A stretch of 64,000 nt of DNA from NCBI GenBank assembly GCA_029263125.1, contig JAJCYD010000052.1, positions 118,576 through 182,575 of the forward strand, read 5' to 3'. The notes below the pieces were generated by a model. That model was given only the letters and a program-made list of their open reading frames with translations. It made no database searches and had not been told where the DNA came from. Numbering within the stretch: position 1 is the stretch's first letter; every line of letters begins with the position of its first letter. The position numbers were made by a program, and so were the translations under genes. Origin of the DNA: Solirubrobacteraceae bacterium (lineage in GTDB: Bacteria; Actinomycetota; Thermoleophilia; Solirubrobacterales; Solirubrobacteraceae). Below are positions 10,301 to 17,550 of this stretch, piece after piece.

Positions 10301-10788
10301 AGATCCACAGCCTCGACCTCGTGGCGATCGTCGACGGCGCCGGCTCGTCCTCGGGCGTCCGTGGAGGCGATCAGCAGACGACGACGCGCCGCGGGCTGCA
10401 GGCGGGCACCGGCCCCAGGCTCGATGCCCAGGCCAAGGCCGCCTACCGCGCCCGCGTCGACGGGCTCGGCACGCGGCTCGCCGAGGCTCAGGCACGCGGT
10501 GACGAGGCGCTCGTCAGTCGCCTGCAGGCCGAGCTTGCGTTCGTCAGCCGCGAGCTCGAGCTGGCGGTCGGCATCGGCGGGCGCGACCGCAGCGAGTCGG
10601 GCTCGCATGCCGAGCGCGCCCGGGTCAACGTGACGCGGGCGATTCGCGCCACGATCAAGCGGATCGCGGGCTATGACGCCCGGCTCGGGCGGGAGCTCGA
10701 GAGCGCCGTCAACACGGGCACGTTCTGCGCCTATAAACCCGATCCGCGGTGTCCGACCCGCTGGTCGGTGCACGACTCCGGGCGATAG
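7378..10788 (+). CDS. Large AAA ATPase with TPR-like repeats (paralogue 2)
   Basis: About 1136 aa, paralogous over its whole length to the preceding gene: PLVGRVRELGEL, Walker A GDPGVGKT, the shared APAYWPWVEVVRSL motif, Walker B PVLVLIDDLQAVDED, a long TPR-like helical stretch, and the same C-terminal module (VWTVSDDHCTLYLNDSRGVR, then a charged helix, then ARVNVTRAIRATIKRI). In Walker B the usual histidine-tryptophan (DDLHW) of this class is replaced by QA. The linker before the C-terminal helices is longer than in paralogue 1. Start uncertain: GTG 7363, GTG 7378 and ATG 7402 are in frame. The class III cyclase follows 58 bp downstream on the same strand, suggesting a signalling unit. Function inferred only from domains. 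Confidence 0.83.
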   Translation: MIGVPPREMVSAAPTSTEGPLVGRVRELGELYDAYASARAGSGGVHLILGDPGVGKTRLAAALAEHAATDGAAVVWTRGWGRAAPAYWPWVEVVRSLCRPVDGKTLRCELGADADELLRLAPELGERLPGARPPPQHPSTGVEDVEITRFGLFDALVSLLRSRGAVAPVLVLIDDLQAVDEDSLIALDFVSRMLRDARVLLVVTMHERVPERSSDAQAALSNIVRAGRRLFLGGLSSEDVGRLIALTSGIEPAPALARAVHARTEGNAFFTREILALLLAEGGLQDLPEDLPLPDSVRETIRRRLEPLDEPAVHTLELAAIFGRTFELMALEPASPLGREQVLRALDRAAKLGIVGEVPGTVGRYRFSHGLIGDTLLANMTPTARRQAHAAAGSALEQVYRGAIESHLPELAHHFLSAAPRGDLRKAVDYAQRAAQRALDNLAYEQAAELFGRALQALELLEPDMPRRAALLLGQGTAQSRAGRPAARATFDAASVIAREIGEHRTLARAALGAAPFALTPGFVDEAHVALLVEALERIGKGDDPLRVRLLGSLATALYWSDAASRRAELAGEALAMADRLGDDVTRAFALSSAQLATNGPDGTEQGLRWLQTLFALTERAGESMLSLDARSRHVDLLIELDDLVGADMAIGTAERVATAARDRRAMAFARLQRARRLTIEGRFDAARRVIAEVAAVRDEMPDTTVPLTVDGQLAVLGWIQRGPHTIIEQVRTYADRVPAMPVWRAALAAGLAAGDRGAEAELELDRLAADDFAALPRDSLWMVAMVGLAEAAASLGLARRATAIYDQLVPYRDRNVVTPTAAFLGPVELWLGILARAGGRLDLSIAHFERARAQATRNGDRMSVARIAVEEATALVEHGASRSLARARDLLEEAAEACEEMDYSSMLDRIAGLNDGIGGVGTPAATPRTRPQPPAELRRVGDVWTVSDDHCTLYLNDSRGVRLLALLLQRPGQEIHSLDLVAIVDGAGSSSGVRGGDQQTTTRRGLQAGTGPRLDAQAKAAYRARVDGLGTRLAEAQARGDEALVSRLQAELAFVSRELELAVGIGGRDRSESGSHAERARVNVTRAIRATIKRIAGYDARLGRELESAVNTGTFCAYKPDPRCPTRWSVHDSGR

Positions 10789-10846
10789 ACCGCACGGTGG
10801 TCAGGCCGCATGTACGGCGTTCAGTCGTTCGTCACGCCTGTGGAGC

Positions 10847-11341
10847 ATGGACGGCTCTCAGCACACATTCCTGTTCGCCGATCTCGTCGGCTTCACGTCG
10901 TTCACCGAGCAGGTCGGCGACGAGGCCGCCGCGGACGTCGCGGTGGCCTTTCAGCAGGCCGCTTCGCACCTGGCTGCCGACTACGGCTGCGAGGTCGTCA
11001 AGAGTCTCGGCGACGCGGTCATGATCCATGGCGACGAGGCGCCGCGCGTCGTCGGGCTGGCGTTGGCGATCGGGCGCGACCTTCAGGATGAGAGCTGGTG
11101 CCCCGCCGTGCGCATGGGCGTGCATTCCGGCAGCGCCGTGCGGCGCGCCGGGGACTGGTACGGCGCGACCGTCAACGTCGCGTCCCGGCTGGTCGACGCC
11201 GCCGCGCCCGGAGAGGTGCTGATCAGCGTCAAGACCCGCGACCTGCTCGCGTCCCATGACGCGATGAGGATCGCCGACCTCGGTGCGCGGAGCTTCAAGA
11301 ACGTCGGCAAGCCGCTCGGCGTCTTCGCGGCCGCATCCTGA
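10847..11341 (+). CDS. Single-domain class III adenylate/guanylate cyclase
   Basis: A 164-aa protein that is almost entirely one cyclase homology domain. Counted from ATG 10847, all six canonical catalytic residues are present: metal ligands D12 (in FADLVGFT) and D56 (KSLGDAVM), substrate-specifying K52 and D103, and transition-state N110 and R114 (NVASR). The K/D pair predicts ATP rather than GTP as substrate, so cAMP is the likely product. Such domains must dimerise to be active; no membrane or sensor part is attached. Small stand-alone or fused cyclase domains commonly accompany ATPases like the two genes upstream. An open frame extends further 5' but is not conserved-looking, so the Met directly before the domain is preferred. 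Confidence 0.88.
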   Translation: MDGSQHTFLFADLVGFTSFTEQVGDEAAADVAVAFQQAASHLAADYGCEVVKSLGDAVMIHGDEAPRVVGLALAIGRDLQDESWCPAVRMGVHSGSAVRRAGDWYGATVNVASRLVDAAAPGEVLISVKTRDLLASHDAMRIADLGARSFKNVGKPLGVFAAAS

Positions 11342-11410
11342 CCCTCGAGTCAGCGGCAATGAACACGCTGTGGGCTCGGAGCAATCTTGTTCATTGACGC
11401 TTCCAAAGCA

Positions 11411-11446
11411 AAGAGAGGACGCCACGGGGAAGAGGCGCCCTCTCTT
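11411..11446. terminator. Strong hairpin after the cyclase gene
   Basis: Arms 11411-11423 and 11434-11446 form a 13-bp stem with one A-C mismatch around a 10-nt loop (AAGAGAGG pairs with CCTCTCTT, CGCC with GGCG). It lies 70 bp past the cyclase stop, in the 249-bp gap 11342-11590. There is no long T-run, as is common for actinobacterial terminators. Apart from this hairpin and a -10-like TACGCT at 11541-11546, I see nothing else in the gap. Confidence 0.5.
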
Positions 11447-11540
11447 AGACCGGGTGGCTGTCCCTAGCCTGTCGTCAACAGGCGGGCGTGATGGCGGAGC
11501 GAACGGTGTTCATTTCGACTGAACGGGATTCACGGGCCGC

Positions 11541-11546
11541 TACGCT
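11541..11546 (+). promoter_or_regulatory. Candidate -10 for the DsbA-like operon
   Basis: TACGCT lies 8 nt before an in-frame TTG (11555) and 44 nt before the preferred GTG (11591). It marks where transcription of the three overlapping genes to 13163 probably begins. Confidence 0.35.
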
Positions 11547-11590
11547 CGGCATGGTTGTCCGCGCAACGTGCGAGCGAATGGGGTCGATTG

Positions 11591-12238
11591 GTGCACATCG
11601 AGATCTGGTCTGACATCGCCTGTCCATGGTGCTACGTCGGCAAGCGCCGCTTGCAGACCGCGCTGGAGGGCTTCGAGCATCGCGACGCCATCTCGGTCAC
11701 CTGGCGCTCGTTCGAGCTGGACCCCGGCGCGCCGGCGCAGCGTCAGGGCGACGGCGCGACGCACCTCGCCGAGAAGTACGCGGTGAGCCGCGACGAGGCG
11801 CTGGCGATGCAGCAGCGGATGACCGATGTCGCCGCGTCCGAAGGACTCGCGTTTCGCTTCGACATCGCGCGCGGAGGCACCACGTTTGACGCGCACCGCG
11901 TGTTGCACCTCGCCGCTGCGCACGGCCTCCAGGACGCGATGAAGGAGCGGGTGATGCGCGCCTACCTCTGCGAGGGCGAGCTGATCTCCGACCACGCGGT
12001 CCTGCGACGTCTCGCGCTCGAGGTCGGGCTCGCCGAGCAGGAGGTCGACGACGTGCTCGACGGCGATCGATACGCGGCCGACGTGCGCTCCGACGAGCGC
12101 GACGCGACGACGCTGGGCATTCGCTCGGTCCCGTTCTTCGTCGTCGACCGCAAGGTCGGCGCGTCCGGCGCGCAGCCGCCAGAGGCGCTGCTCGAACTGC
12201 TGCGCGAGGCCTGGCCGGCCGACGCGGCAACCCGATGA
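11591..12238 (+). CDS. DsbA/FrnE-family thiol oxidoreductase
   Basis: A 215-aa member of the FrnE-like branch of the DsbA/thioredoxin superfamily. The protein opens directly with the fold's first strand and the CPWC redox motif (C11, C14), followed by GKRRLQTAL, and has the cis-proline loop IRSVPFFVVD near the C-terminus. There is no signal peptide, so it is probably cytoplasmic, as FrnE proteins are; they act as disulfide isomerases or in polyketide and stress metabolism. GTG 11591 is preferred because it places the motif at the usual distance; TTG 11555 is an alternative giving 12 more residues. Its stop overlaps the next start (ATGA). Confidence 0.87.
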   Translation: MHIEIWSDIACPWCYVGKRRLQTALEGFEHRDAISVTWRSFELDPGAPAQRQGDGATHLAEKYAVSRDEALAMQQRMTDVAASEGLAFRFDIARGGTTFDAHRVLHLAAAHGLQDAMKERVMRAYLCEGELISDHAVLRRLALEVGLAEQEVDDVLDGDRYAADVRSDERDATTLGIRSVPFFVVDRKVGASGAQPPEALLELLREAWPADAATR

Positions 12239-12393
12239 GCATCGTCAAGATCAACGCGATCACCGTCCCGCGCGAGCGCTTCGACGAGTTCCAGCGGCGC
12301 TTCGCCTCCCGTGCCGGGCGCGTGTCGAGCGCCGAGGGCAGCGAGATCTGGTCCTTCGACGTGCTCGAGCTGGAGGGCCCCGCGGTGTCATGA
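12235..12393 (+). CDS. Shortened antibiotic-monooxygenase (ABM/MhuD-like) protein, 52 aa
   Basis: A 52-aa frame joined by ATGA overlaps to the genes on both sides, so it is probably translated. The N-terminus (VKINAITVP, then RRFASRAGRVSSAEG) resembles the first strand and helix of ABM-fold heme-degrading monooxygenases of the MhuD/IsdG type, and the end (SEIWSFDVLELEG) resembles their last strand. The middle, about 45 residues that in the family carry most of the heme pocket, is absent. It therefore looks like an in-frame internal deletion that left both ends in place. A catalytic role is unlikely; it may survive as a translational link or small binding protein. Family resemblance is from memory of MhuD-type proteins. 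Confidence 0.6.
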   Translation: MSIVKINAITVPRERFDEFQRRFASRAGRVSSAEGSEIWSFDVLELEGPAVS

Positions 12394-13163
12394 CCGCGAC
12401 GGTGACCGCGTTGGCCTTCACGCCGGTCAAGGGCCTGCATGTCACGAGCGTGTCGCGGTTGCGGCTGGGCTCTGAGGGCGCGGCCGACGACCGCCGCTTT
12501 CATCTCGTCGAGGAGCGCGGCCGGATGTTCAACGGCAAGCGCACGGGCGCGCTGAACACCGTCGCGGCCGCCTACGATCACGATGCGAGTGAGCTCACGC
12601 TGACGTTCGCCGGCGGCGAGGTCGTGACGGGCGCCGTCGCGCTCGGCGAGCAGATCGACACGACCTTCTACTCACGACCTGTCCGCGCGCGGCTCGTGCA
12701 AGGGCCGTGGTCGGCGGCGCTGTCGGAGCTGGTTGGCCAGCCGCTGCGCCTCGTGGAGGGCGTCGACCGCTCCGGGCTCGATCGTGGCCGCGGTGGCGCG
12801 GTGAGCCTCGTGTCGCAGGCGTCGCTTGAGGCATTCGCGCAGGTGGCCGGCATCGAGGACCCTTGCGCTCGGCGCTTTCGCATGCTCGTCCAGATCGACG
12901 GCGTCGCGGCGCACGAGGAGGACGGCTGGATCGGTGAGCGGGTTCGCATCGGTGAGGCGCTCGTGCGCCTGCGCGGCCACGTCGGTCGCTGTGCCGTGAC
13001 GACGCGCCACCCCGACAGCGGTGAGGTCGACCTGGCGACGCTCGACCTCCTGCGCAGCTATCGCGGCGACCTCGACACGACCGAACCGCTGGCCTTCGGC
13101 GTCTACGGCGAGGTGCTCGAAGGCGGATCGGTGGCCGTCGGCGACGCCGTGTCGGTGCAGTAG
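12390..13163 (+). CDS. MOSC domain protein with N-terminal beta-barrel domain
   Basis: A 257-aa protein with the MOSC N-terminal beta barrel (VTALAFTPVKGLHVTSVSRLRLG at the start, given here only as VTALAFTPVKGLHV) and a MOSC domain containing the invariant cysteine C201 in GRCAVTT. MOSC domains bind molybdenum cofactor at this cysteine and serve in sulfur carrier or molybdoenzyme reactions such as amidoxime reduction. AFGVYGEVLEGG near the end is typical. It is translationally coupled to the mini ABM protein (ATGA overlap). The last 61 bp overlap the end of the convergent BAAT-like gene. Substrate unknown. Confidence 0.85.
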   Translation: MTATVTALAFTPVKGLHVTSVSRLRLGSEGAADDRRFHLVEERGRMFNGKRTGALNTVAAAYDHDASELTLTFAGGEVVTGAVALGEQIDTTFYSRPVRARLVQGPWSAALSELVGQPLRLVEGVDRSGLDRGRGGAVSLVSQASLEAFAQVAGIEDPCARRFRMLVQIDGVAAHEEDGWIGERVRIGEALVRLRGHVGRCAVTTRHPDSGEVDLATLDLLRSYRGDLDTTEPLAFGVYGEVLEGGSVAVGDAVSVQ

Positions 13164-13870
13164 GAATCTGCGCGCGGACGGGCCCCGAGGCGTGCCAGCA
13201 GCGCGTCCCACGCCAGCGCGCGGGCTCGCACGCTCTCCCGCGTCCCGCGAGCGCCGACGTTCGGCGGCATCGCCACGGCGTCGTCCGCCGGCTCGGGTGC
13301 GGCGCTCAGCAGGATCGGCTCGGTGGCGCCCGGCACGGCGAGCAGCAGCTCACGGGTGGCGGCGATCGACGCTGCGGTCGGCGGGGACGTCGTCGGCCCG
13401 ACCGCGAGGACGATCGCGCCGCGCGAGGCCAGCAGGGACGCCGCGACGGCGCCCCAGGACGGCCCGCCGGTGACGTCGAGGATGACCGTCGCGCAGGGCG
13501 CTGATCCGGCGGGGACATGCAGCGTCGCCGCGAGGCCGTCGCGCCAGCGCCGGCGGCGCACGCCCGCAGCGGCGATGACTTTCGTCAGCTCGCGGCTCGC
13601 GGCCCGGCCGTCGGCGGCTTCGGCGCGCACCTCGACGATGACCGGGCGCAGCGAGCGCAGCGCCGCCACGTCGCCGGTGCCCTCCTTGGCGGGCAGCCAG
13701 TCCAGCAGCTGCGAGCAGTCCGCGGCTCCGGCGCGCCAGATGCGCCCGTCGTCGTCGCGGTAGCGCGCGCGCCAGCGCACGTCGGCTCCCGATCCGGCGC
13801 CGCGGACGCTGAGCGCCAGTGGCTCGTCGAGCAGGCCCTCGAAGGGGCCGCGTAGCTCAAGCGCGCTCAC
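13103..13870 (-). CDS. BAAT/acyl-CoA thioester hydrolase-like protein, shortened
   Basis: A 255-aa protein. Residues 1-120 resemble the N-terminal domain of bile-acid-CoA:amino acid N-acyltransferase/acyl-CoA thioester hydrolases (LLDEPLALSVRG, then WRARYRDDDGRIWRAG). A second part around 150-190 begins like the alpha/beta hydrolase domain (ATVILDVTGGPSWGAVAASL, LLASRGAIVLAV), but the nucleophile elbow (GxSxG or GxCxG) and catalytic Asp/His are not visible and the protein ends about 150 residues short of the family. It is probably not an active hydrolase. Its GTG start overlaps the SDR stop (GTGA), making it third gene of a minus-strand operon, and its end overlaps the MOSC gene antisense by 61 bp. 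Confidence 0.6.
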   Translation of the reverse strand: MSALELRGPFEGLLDEPLALSVRGAGSGADVRWRARYRDDDGRIWRAGAADCSQLLDWLPAKEGTGDVAALRSLRPVIVEVRAEAADGRAASRELTKVIAAAGVRRRRWRDGLAATLHVPAGSAPCATVILDVTGGPSWGAVAASLLASRGAIVLAVGPTTSPPTAASIAATRELLLAVPGATEPILLSAAPEPADDAVAMPPNVGARGTRESVRARALAWDALLARLGARPRADSYCTDTASPTATDPPSSTSP

Positions 13871-14616
13871 CAGGAGCGCGTCAGGCCGCCGTCGATGAGC
13901 AGGGACTGCCCCGTCACGTAACCGGCGCGCTCGCTGCACAGAAACGCCGCCGCGTCGGCCACCTCCCGTGGCATTCCCAGCCGTCGCGCGGGCACCTCGT
14001 CGTGCGCCGCGGCCTGCGCGGCGTCCATGCTGCCATAGCCCGAGGCCATCCGATCGGTCGCGATGCGGCCGGGCAGGACGGCGTTGAACGTCACGCCGTC
14101 GGCGGCACAGTCGCGCGCCAGCAGCTTCATGCCGGCCAGCAGGCCCGGTCGGTTGACGTTTGAGAGCGCCAGCCCGTCCAGCGGCTCGCGCGCGACCATC
14201 GAGGACACGGCGACGACACGGCCGAAGCCGCGTTCGCGCATGCCCGGCACGATCCGGCGCATGACGAGCATCGGCGAGACGACGAGCTCGCGGTGCGCGG
14301 CCTCCCACTGCTCGGCGCTCGGCTCCAGCGGGTCGGACACGCGCGGTGGCCCACCGGTGTTGGCGACGTAGACATCGATCGCGCCCAGCCGCGCCTGCAC
14401 CGCGTCGACGAGCTCGTCGACCGCGGTCAGGTCGGCGCTGTCGAAGACGAAGCCGTCGCCGCCGATCGCCCGTGCGGTCTCGTTCACCGCCTGCGGTGTG
14501 CGCGCCGCGACCGCGACGCGCGCGCCCTCGGCCGCCAGCGCCTCGGCGATCGCGCGGCCGATGCCGCGCGTTGCCCCGGTCACGAGCGCGACGCGATCGG
14601 TGAGCCCGAGATCCAT
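13867..14616 (-). CDS. Short-chain dehydrogenase/reductase, atypical active site
   Basis: A 249-aa SDR with the NAD(P)-binding TGATRGIG (13-20), NAG-type motif ANTGG (85-89) and C-terminal GYVTGQSLLIDGG as in FabG-like reductases. The catalytic region reads SSMVAREPLDGLALSNVNRP and then GLLAGMK: Ser is present and Lys can be aligned, but the Tyr of YxxxK is replaced. This matches a known subgroup of FabG-like SDRs with LSN in this place, whose reactions are poorly defined. Start ATG overlaps the upstream methyltransferase stop by one base. Substrate unknown. Confidence 0.87.
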   Translation of the reverse strand: MDLGLTDRVALVTGATRGIGRAIAEALAAEGARVAVAARTPQAVNETARAIGGDGFVFDSADLTAVDELVDAVQARLGAIDVYVANTGGPPRVSDPLEPSAEQWEAAHRELVVSPMLVMRRIVPGMRERGFGRVVAVSSMVAREPLDGLALSNVNRPGLLAGMKLLARDCAADGVTFNAVLPGRIATDRMASGYGSMDAAQAAAHDEVPARRLGMPREVADAAAFLCSERAGYVTGQSLLIDGGLTRSW

Positions 14617-15530
14617 CAGTCCGGTGCCCGGGCGATGACCGCCATGCGGTCGCGGAAGTCCGGTGCCCACATGCGCTCGGCGACGCCGGCGCCGCGGGCG
14701 CCGCGGACGAGCAGGCGCGCCGCCAGCGGCGAGTAGCCGCCGATGCGCTGTAGGTAGTAGGCCACGCTGAAGGCCTTCGGCGCGGTCGCGATGTCGAGCA
14801 CCGTCCAGCCGTGGCGCTCCAGCAGCGTCGTGATCGAATCTCGCGTGAAGAACTGCACGTGCGTCGGGATCACCGACCACCAGCGCCTGCCCATCCGCCG
14901 CGCGAGCAGGCTGCCGGCGTCGGGCAGCGCCATCCACGCGACGCCGCTCGGGCGCAGCAGCTGCGCCAGGCGTTCGAGGGCCTCGCCGGGCCGGGGAAGA
15001 TGCTCGATGACGTCGCCCATGACGACCGCGTCGTAGTGGCCCAGCGGCAGCGGCGAGCTCAGCAGCTCGCCGGTGCGCACGTCCAGGCCGAGCTCGTCGC
15101 GCGCGTAGGCGGAGGCGAACTGCGACGGCTCGACGCCGACGGCCTCCCAGCCGCGCTCCTGCGCCTCGGCGAGCAGGAAGCCGACCCAGCAGCCGAGGTC
15201 CAGCAGCCGGCGCTTGCGCGGCCCGCCGTTGTGCGGATCGGCCACGAGATGCTGCTCGATCTGCGCGAGCGCACGGCGGGCGGTTGCGCGCTGGCCGGAC
15301 TCCTCCTCGACGTAGTCCTCCGAGGCGGCGTCGGCGTAGGCGCTCTGCAGCACGGCGTCGGCCGGCATCGGCTCGGTCTGGCGGTGCCCGCACTCCGGGC
15401 AGCGGACCAGGTCTGACAGCGCCGTGCCGAAGCGGTCGGTCGTCGGGATCAGGCCGTCCGGTCCCGCGTCGCCTGCCACCTTCAGGTGCGCCACGAGCCC
15501 GGACGCACCGCAGGCGGCACAGTGCGACAT
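14616..15530 (-). CDS. Class I SAM methyltransferase with N-terminal CxxC zinc-ribbon
   Basis: A 304-aa protein. Two CxxC pairs (C4/C7 and C44/C47) form a probable zinc ribbon, followed by the SAM-binding loop LLDLGCWVGFLL (109-120), an acidic motif II (GVEPSQFA) and VMGDVIEHLPRPGEAL. This layout belongs to the Methyltransf_23-type sugar or lipid methyltransferases often found in glycan loci. It heads the minus-strand set with the SDR and BAAT-like genes and diverges from the GT2 gene at 15601, with a 70-bp shared promoter region. A TAGGCT at 15543-15548 (minus strand) 11 nt before the ATG may be its -10. Acceptor unknown. Confidence 0.85.
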   Translation of the reverse strand: MSHCAACGASGLVAHLKVAGDAGPDGLIPTTDRFGTALSDLVRCPECGHRQTEPMPADAVLQSAYADAASEDYVEEESGQRATARRALAQIEQHLVADPHNGGPRKRRLLDLGCWVGFLLAEAQERGWEAVGVEPSQFASAYARDELGLDVRTGELLSSPLPLGHYDAVVMGDVIEHLPRPGEALERLAQLLRPSGVAWMALPDAGSLLARRMGRRWWSVIPTHVQFFTRDSITTLLERHGWTVLDIATAPKAFSVAYYLQRIGGYSPLAARLLVRGARGAGVAERMWAPDFRDRMAVIARAPD

Positions 15531-15588
15531 CGGTGCATGGCAGCCTACGACCTCGGCGCGCGCGAGCGACGCACCGCGCCCGGCCCTC

Positions 15589-15594
15589 TACGAT
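15589..15594 (+). promoter_or_regulatory. Leaderless -10 element for GT2 gene
   Basis: TACGAT, then CACTGC, then the GTG at 15601. The 6-nt spacing supports a leaderless transcript and fixes the GTG as start in preference to longer in-frame extensions. Confidence 0.6.
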
Positions 15595-15600
15595 CACTGC

Positions 15601-16575
15601 GTGGCCGAGCGGCACCTGTCTCTGGTGAGCGTCGTTGCGCCGATGCTCAACGAGGAGGGCACCGCGCGCAACTTCTGCGCGCGCGTGGGGGCGGCGCTCG
15701 AAGGCCTGCCATGGGAGCTCGTCGTCGTCGACGACGGGTCCAAGGACGGCACACCGGCGATCCTCGCCGAGCTCGCGGCCGCCGACGTGCGCGTGAAGGT
15801 TCTCACGCTGTCGCGCAACTTCGGCCACCAGATGGCGATCACGGCCGGCCTGGACCATGCCGAGGGCGACGCCGTCGTGATGATCGACTCCGACCTGCAG
15901 GATCCCCCCGAGCTGATCGCGACGATGATCGAGCACTGGCGGGCGGGCTCGGACGTCGTCTACGCCACGCGCACCGACCGAGCGGGGGAATCGCGCTTCA
16001 AGCTCACGACGGCGCGCTGGTTCTACTCGATCATGGGCAAGGTCTCCAGCGTGCCGCTGGCCGCCAACTCCGGCGACTTTCGCCTGCTGGACCGCCGCGC
16101 GCTGGACGCGCTGCTGCAGATGCGCGAGCGCAACCGCTACCTACGCGGGATGACGTCGTGGGTCGGCTTCACGCAGACCTCCGTGCCCTACACGCGCGAG
16201 GCGCGCCATGCCGGCAAGACGAAGTACCCGATCCGCAAGATGATCCACTTCGCGCTGGACGCGATCGCGTCGTTCTCCAACGTCCCGCTGCAGCTCGCGA
16301 CGCTCGCGGGCTTTCTCTTCGCGTTCCTGGCATTCCTCGCAGTCCCGGTCGCGATCGGCTTTCGCGTCTTCGGTCAGTTCCTGCCGGGAATCACGACGAC
16401 GGTCATCGCCGTGCTGCTGCTCGGCGGCTTTCAGCTGATCGCGATCGGGCTGATCGGCGAGTACGTCGGGCGGATCTACGACGAGGTCAAGCGCCGCCCG
16501 CTGTACGTCGTGCGCGAGGGCACGAACGTCGCCGTCGCCAAGGACGACGAGCGCGAGCACACGCCGACGCGGTAG
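15601..16575 (+). CDS. GT2 polyprenyl-phosphate sugar transferase (DPM1/GtrB-like)
   Basis: A 324-aa membrane-associated glycosyltransferase predicted to move a sugar from a nucleotide donor to a polyprenyl phosphate. The GT-A fold shows VVAPMLNEEG (11-20), VVVDDGSKDG (41-50) and the metal-binding MIDSDLQDPPEL (94-105); FRLLDRRAL and the GKTKYP motif (206-211) are typical of DPM1-like enzymes. Two C-terminal transmembrane helices lie at about 229-256 and 263-288. Followed after 6 nt by a membrane protein gene and then a FAD oxidoreductase, suggesting a small operon making lipid-linked sugar for surface glycan. Sugar identity not determined. Confidence 0.92.
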   Translation: MAERHLSLVSVVAPMLNEEGTARNFCARVGAALEGLPWELVVVDDGSKDGTPAILAELAAADVRVKVLTLSRNFGHQMAITAGLDHAEGDAVVMIDSDLQDPPELIATMIEHWRAGSDVVYATRTDRAGESRFKLTTARWFYSIMGKVSSVPLAANSGDFRLLDRRALDALLQMRERNRYLRGMTSWVGFTQTSVPYTREARHAGKTKYPIRKMIHFALDAIASFSNVPLQLATLAGFLFAFLAFLAVPVAIGFRVFGQFLPGITTTVIAVLLLGGFQLIAIGLIGEYVGRIYDEVKRRPLYVVREGTNVAVAKDDEREHTPTR

Positions 16576-16581
16576 CTGCGC

Positions 16582-17550
16582 ATGGCTCGACGTCCCATCA
16601 CCCAGCAGCGGGCGCTGACGCTGCTCGGGGCTGGGGTCTCGGTGCTCGCGCTGGCCGGGGTCGTCGTCTGGGCCCTGCACCAGCCGGCGCCGGCATGGCC
16701 GCGGTCGACATCGGGACTGGCGCTGCTGGCGGCGGCGATCGTCGTCTACCTCGGCGGCTGCGCCGCGCGCGCCGAGCGCTGGCTGGCGCTGCTGCACCAC
16801 AACGACGCGCGGCCGAGCCGCAGCGACGCCTACGGCCTGATCGCCGTCGGCTACCTGGGCAACAACATCCTTCCGGCGCGCGCGGGCGACGCGCTGCGGG
16901 TGATCTTCCTCACCCCACGCGCACACACGAGCAAGCGCACGGTGCTCGGCACGATCGTCGCCGAGCGGATGCTCGACGTCGCCCTGCTCGTCGCCCTGTT
17001 CGTGATCCTCGCCTACGGCGTGCTCGGCGGGATCGACGTCCCGTCGGCCGGGCGGCTGGCGTTCGTCGCGCTGCTCGTGGCCGGGCTGGCGCTGGCGGTG
17101 GCCGTGGGCGCGCTGCTCGCACATCGCCGCGGGCACCTGCGGCGGATCCTGGACTTCCTCGCGCCGATGGCGGCCGCGACGCTGCGCATGCGCGGGCGCC
17201 ACGGGGCGGCGCTGCTGGCGTGGTCGGCGCTCGTCTGGGGCATGGAGTGGGGGTCGTGGTGGCTGACGGCGCAGGCGGTCGGACTGCACCTCGCGCTGCT
17301 GGACGTCGGCTACCTCATGGGCCTCGCCGCGATCTTCGTCCTGATTCCCAGCGGCCCGGGCTACGCCGGGACCTTCGACGCCGCGCTGATCTTCGGGCTG
17401 CACGCGCTCGGGACCCCGGGGGCGCTGACGCTGTCCTACCTGCTGCTGCTGCGCTTCGTCATCGCCATGCCGATCACGCTGCTGGGCCTGGGAGCGCTGG
17501 CGTCGCGCTTCGGCGGGATCGCGCGGATGCGCGCGGCGGTGCGGGCGTGA
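16582..17550 (+). CDS. LPG-synthase-type integral membrane protein (UPF0104)
   Basis: A 322-aa protein with roughly eight hydrophobic segments beginning at residues 12-32 and 44-62. It carries family signatures: GYLGNNILPARAGDALRV near 90-107, ERMLDV, and the C-terminal IPSGPGYAGTFDAAL. This is the transmembrane module of lysylphosphatidylglycerol synthase, here without the aminoacyl-transferase domain; stand-alone forms are often linked to polyprenyl-phosphate sugar enzymes and may act as flippases or lipid carriers (inference). The GTGA overlap with the next gene ties it to the FAD oxidoreductase. Confidence 0.85.
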   Translation: MARRPITQQRALTLLGAGVSVLALAGVVVWALHQPAPAWPRSTSGLALLAAAIVVYLGGCAARAERWLALLHHNDARPSRSDAYGLIAVGYLGNNILPARAGDALRVIFLTPRAHTSKRTVLGTIVAERMLDVALLVALFVILAYGVLGGIDVPSAGRLAFVALLVAGLALAVAVGALLAHRRGHLRRILDFLAPMAAATLRMRGRHGAALLAWSALVWGMEWGSWWLTAQAVGLHLALLDVGYLMGLAAIFVLIPSGPGYAGTFDAALIFGLHALGTPGALTLSYLLLLRFVIAMPITLLGLGALASRFGGIARMRAAVRA

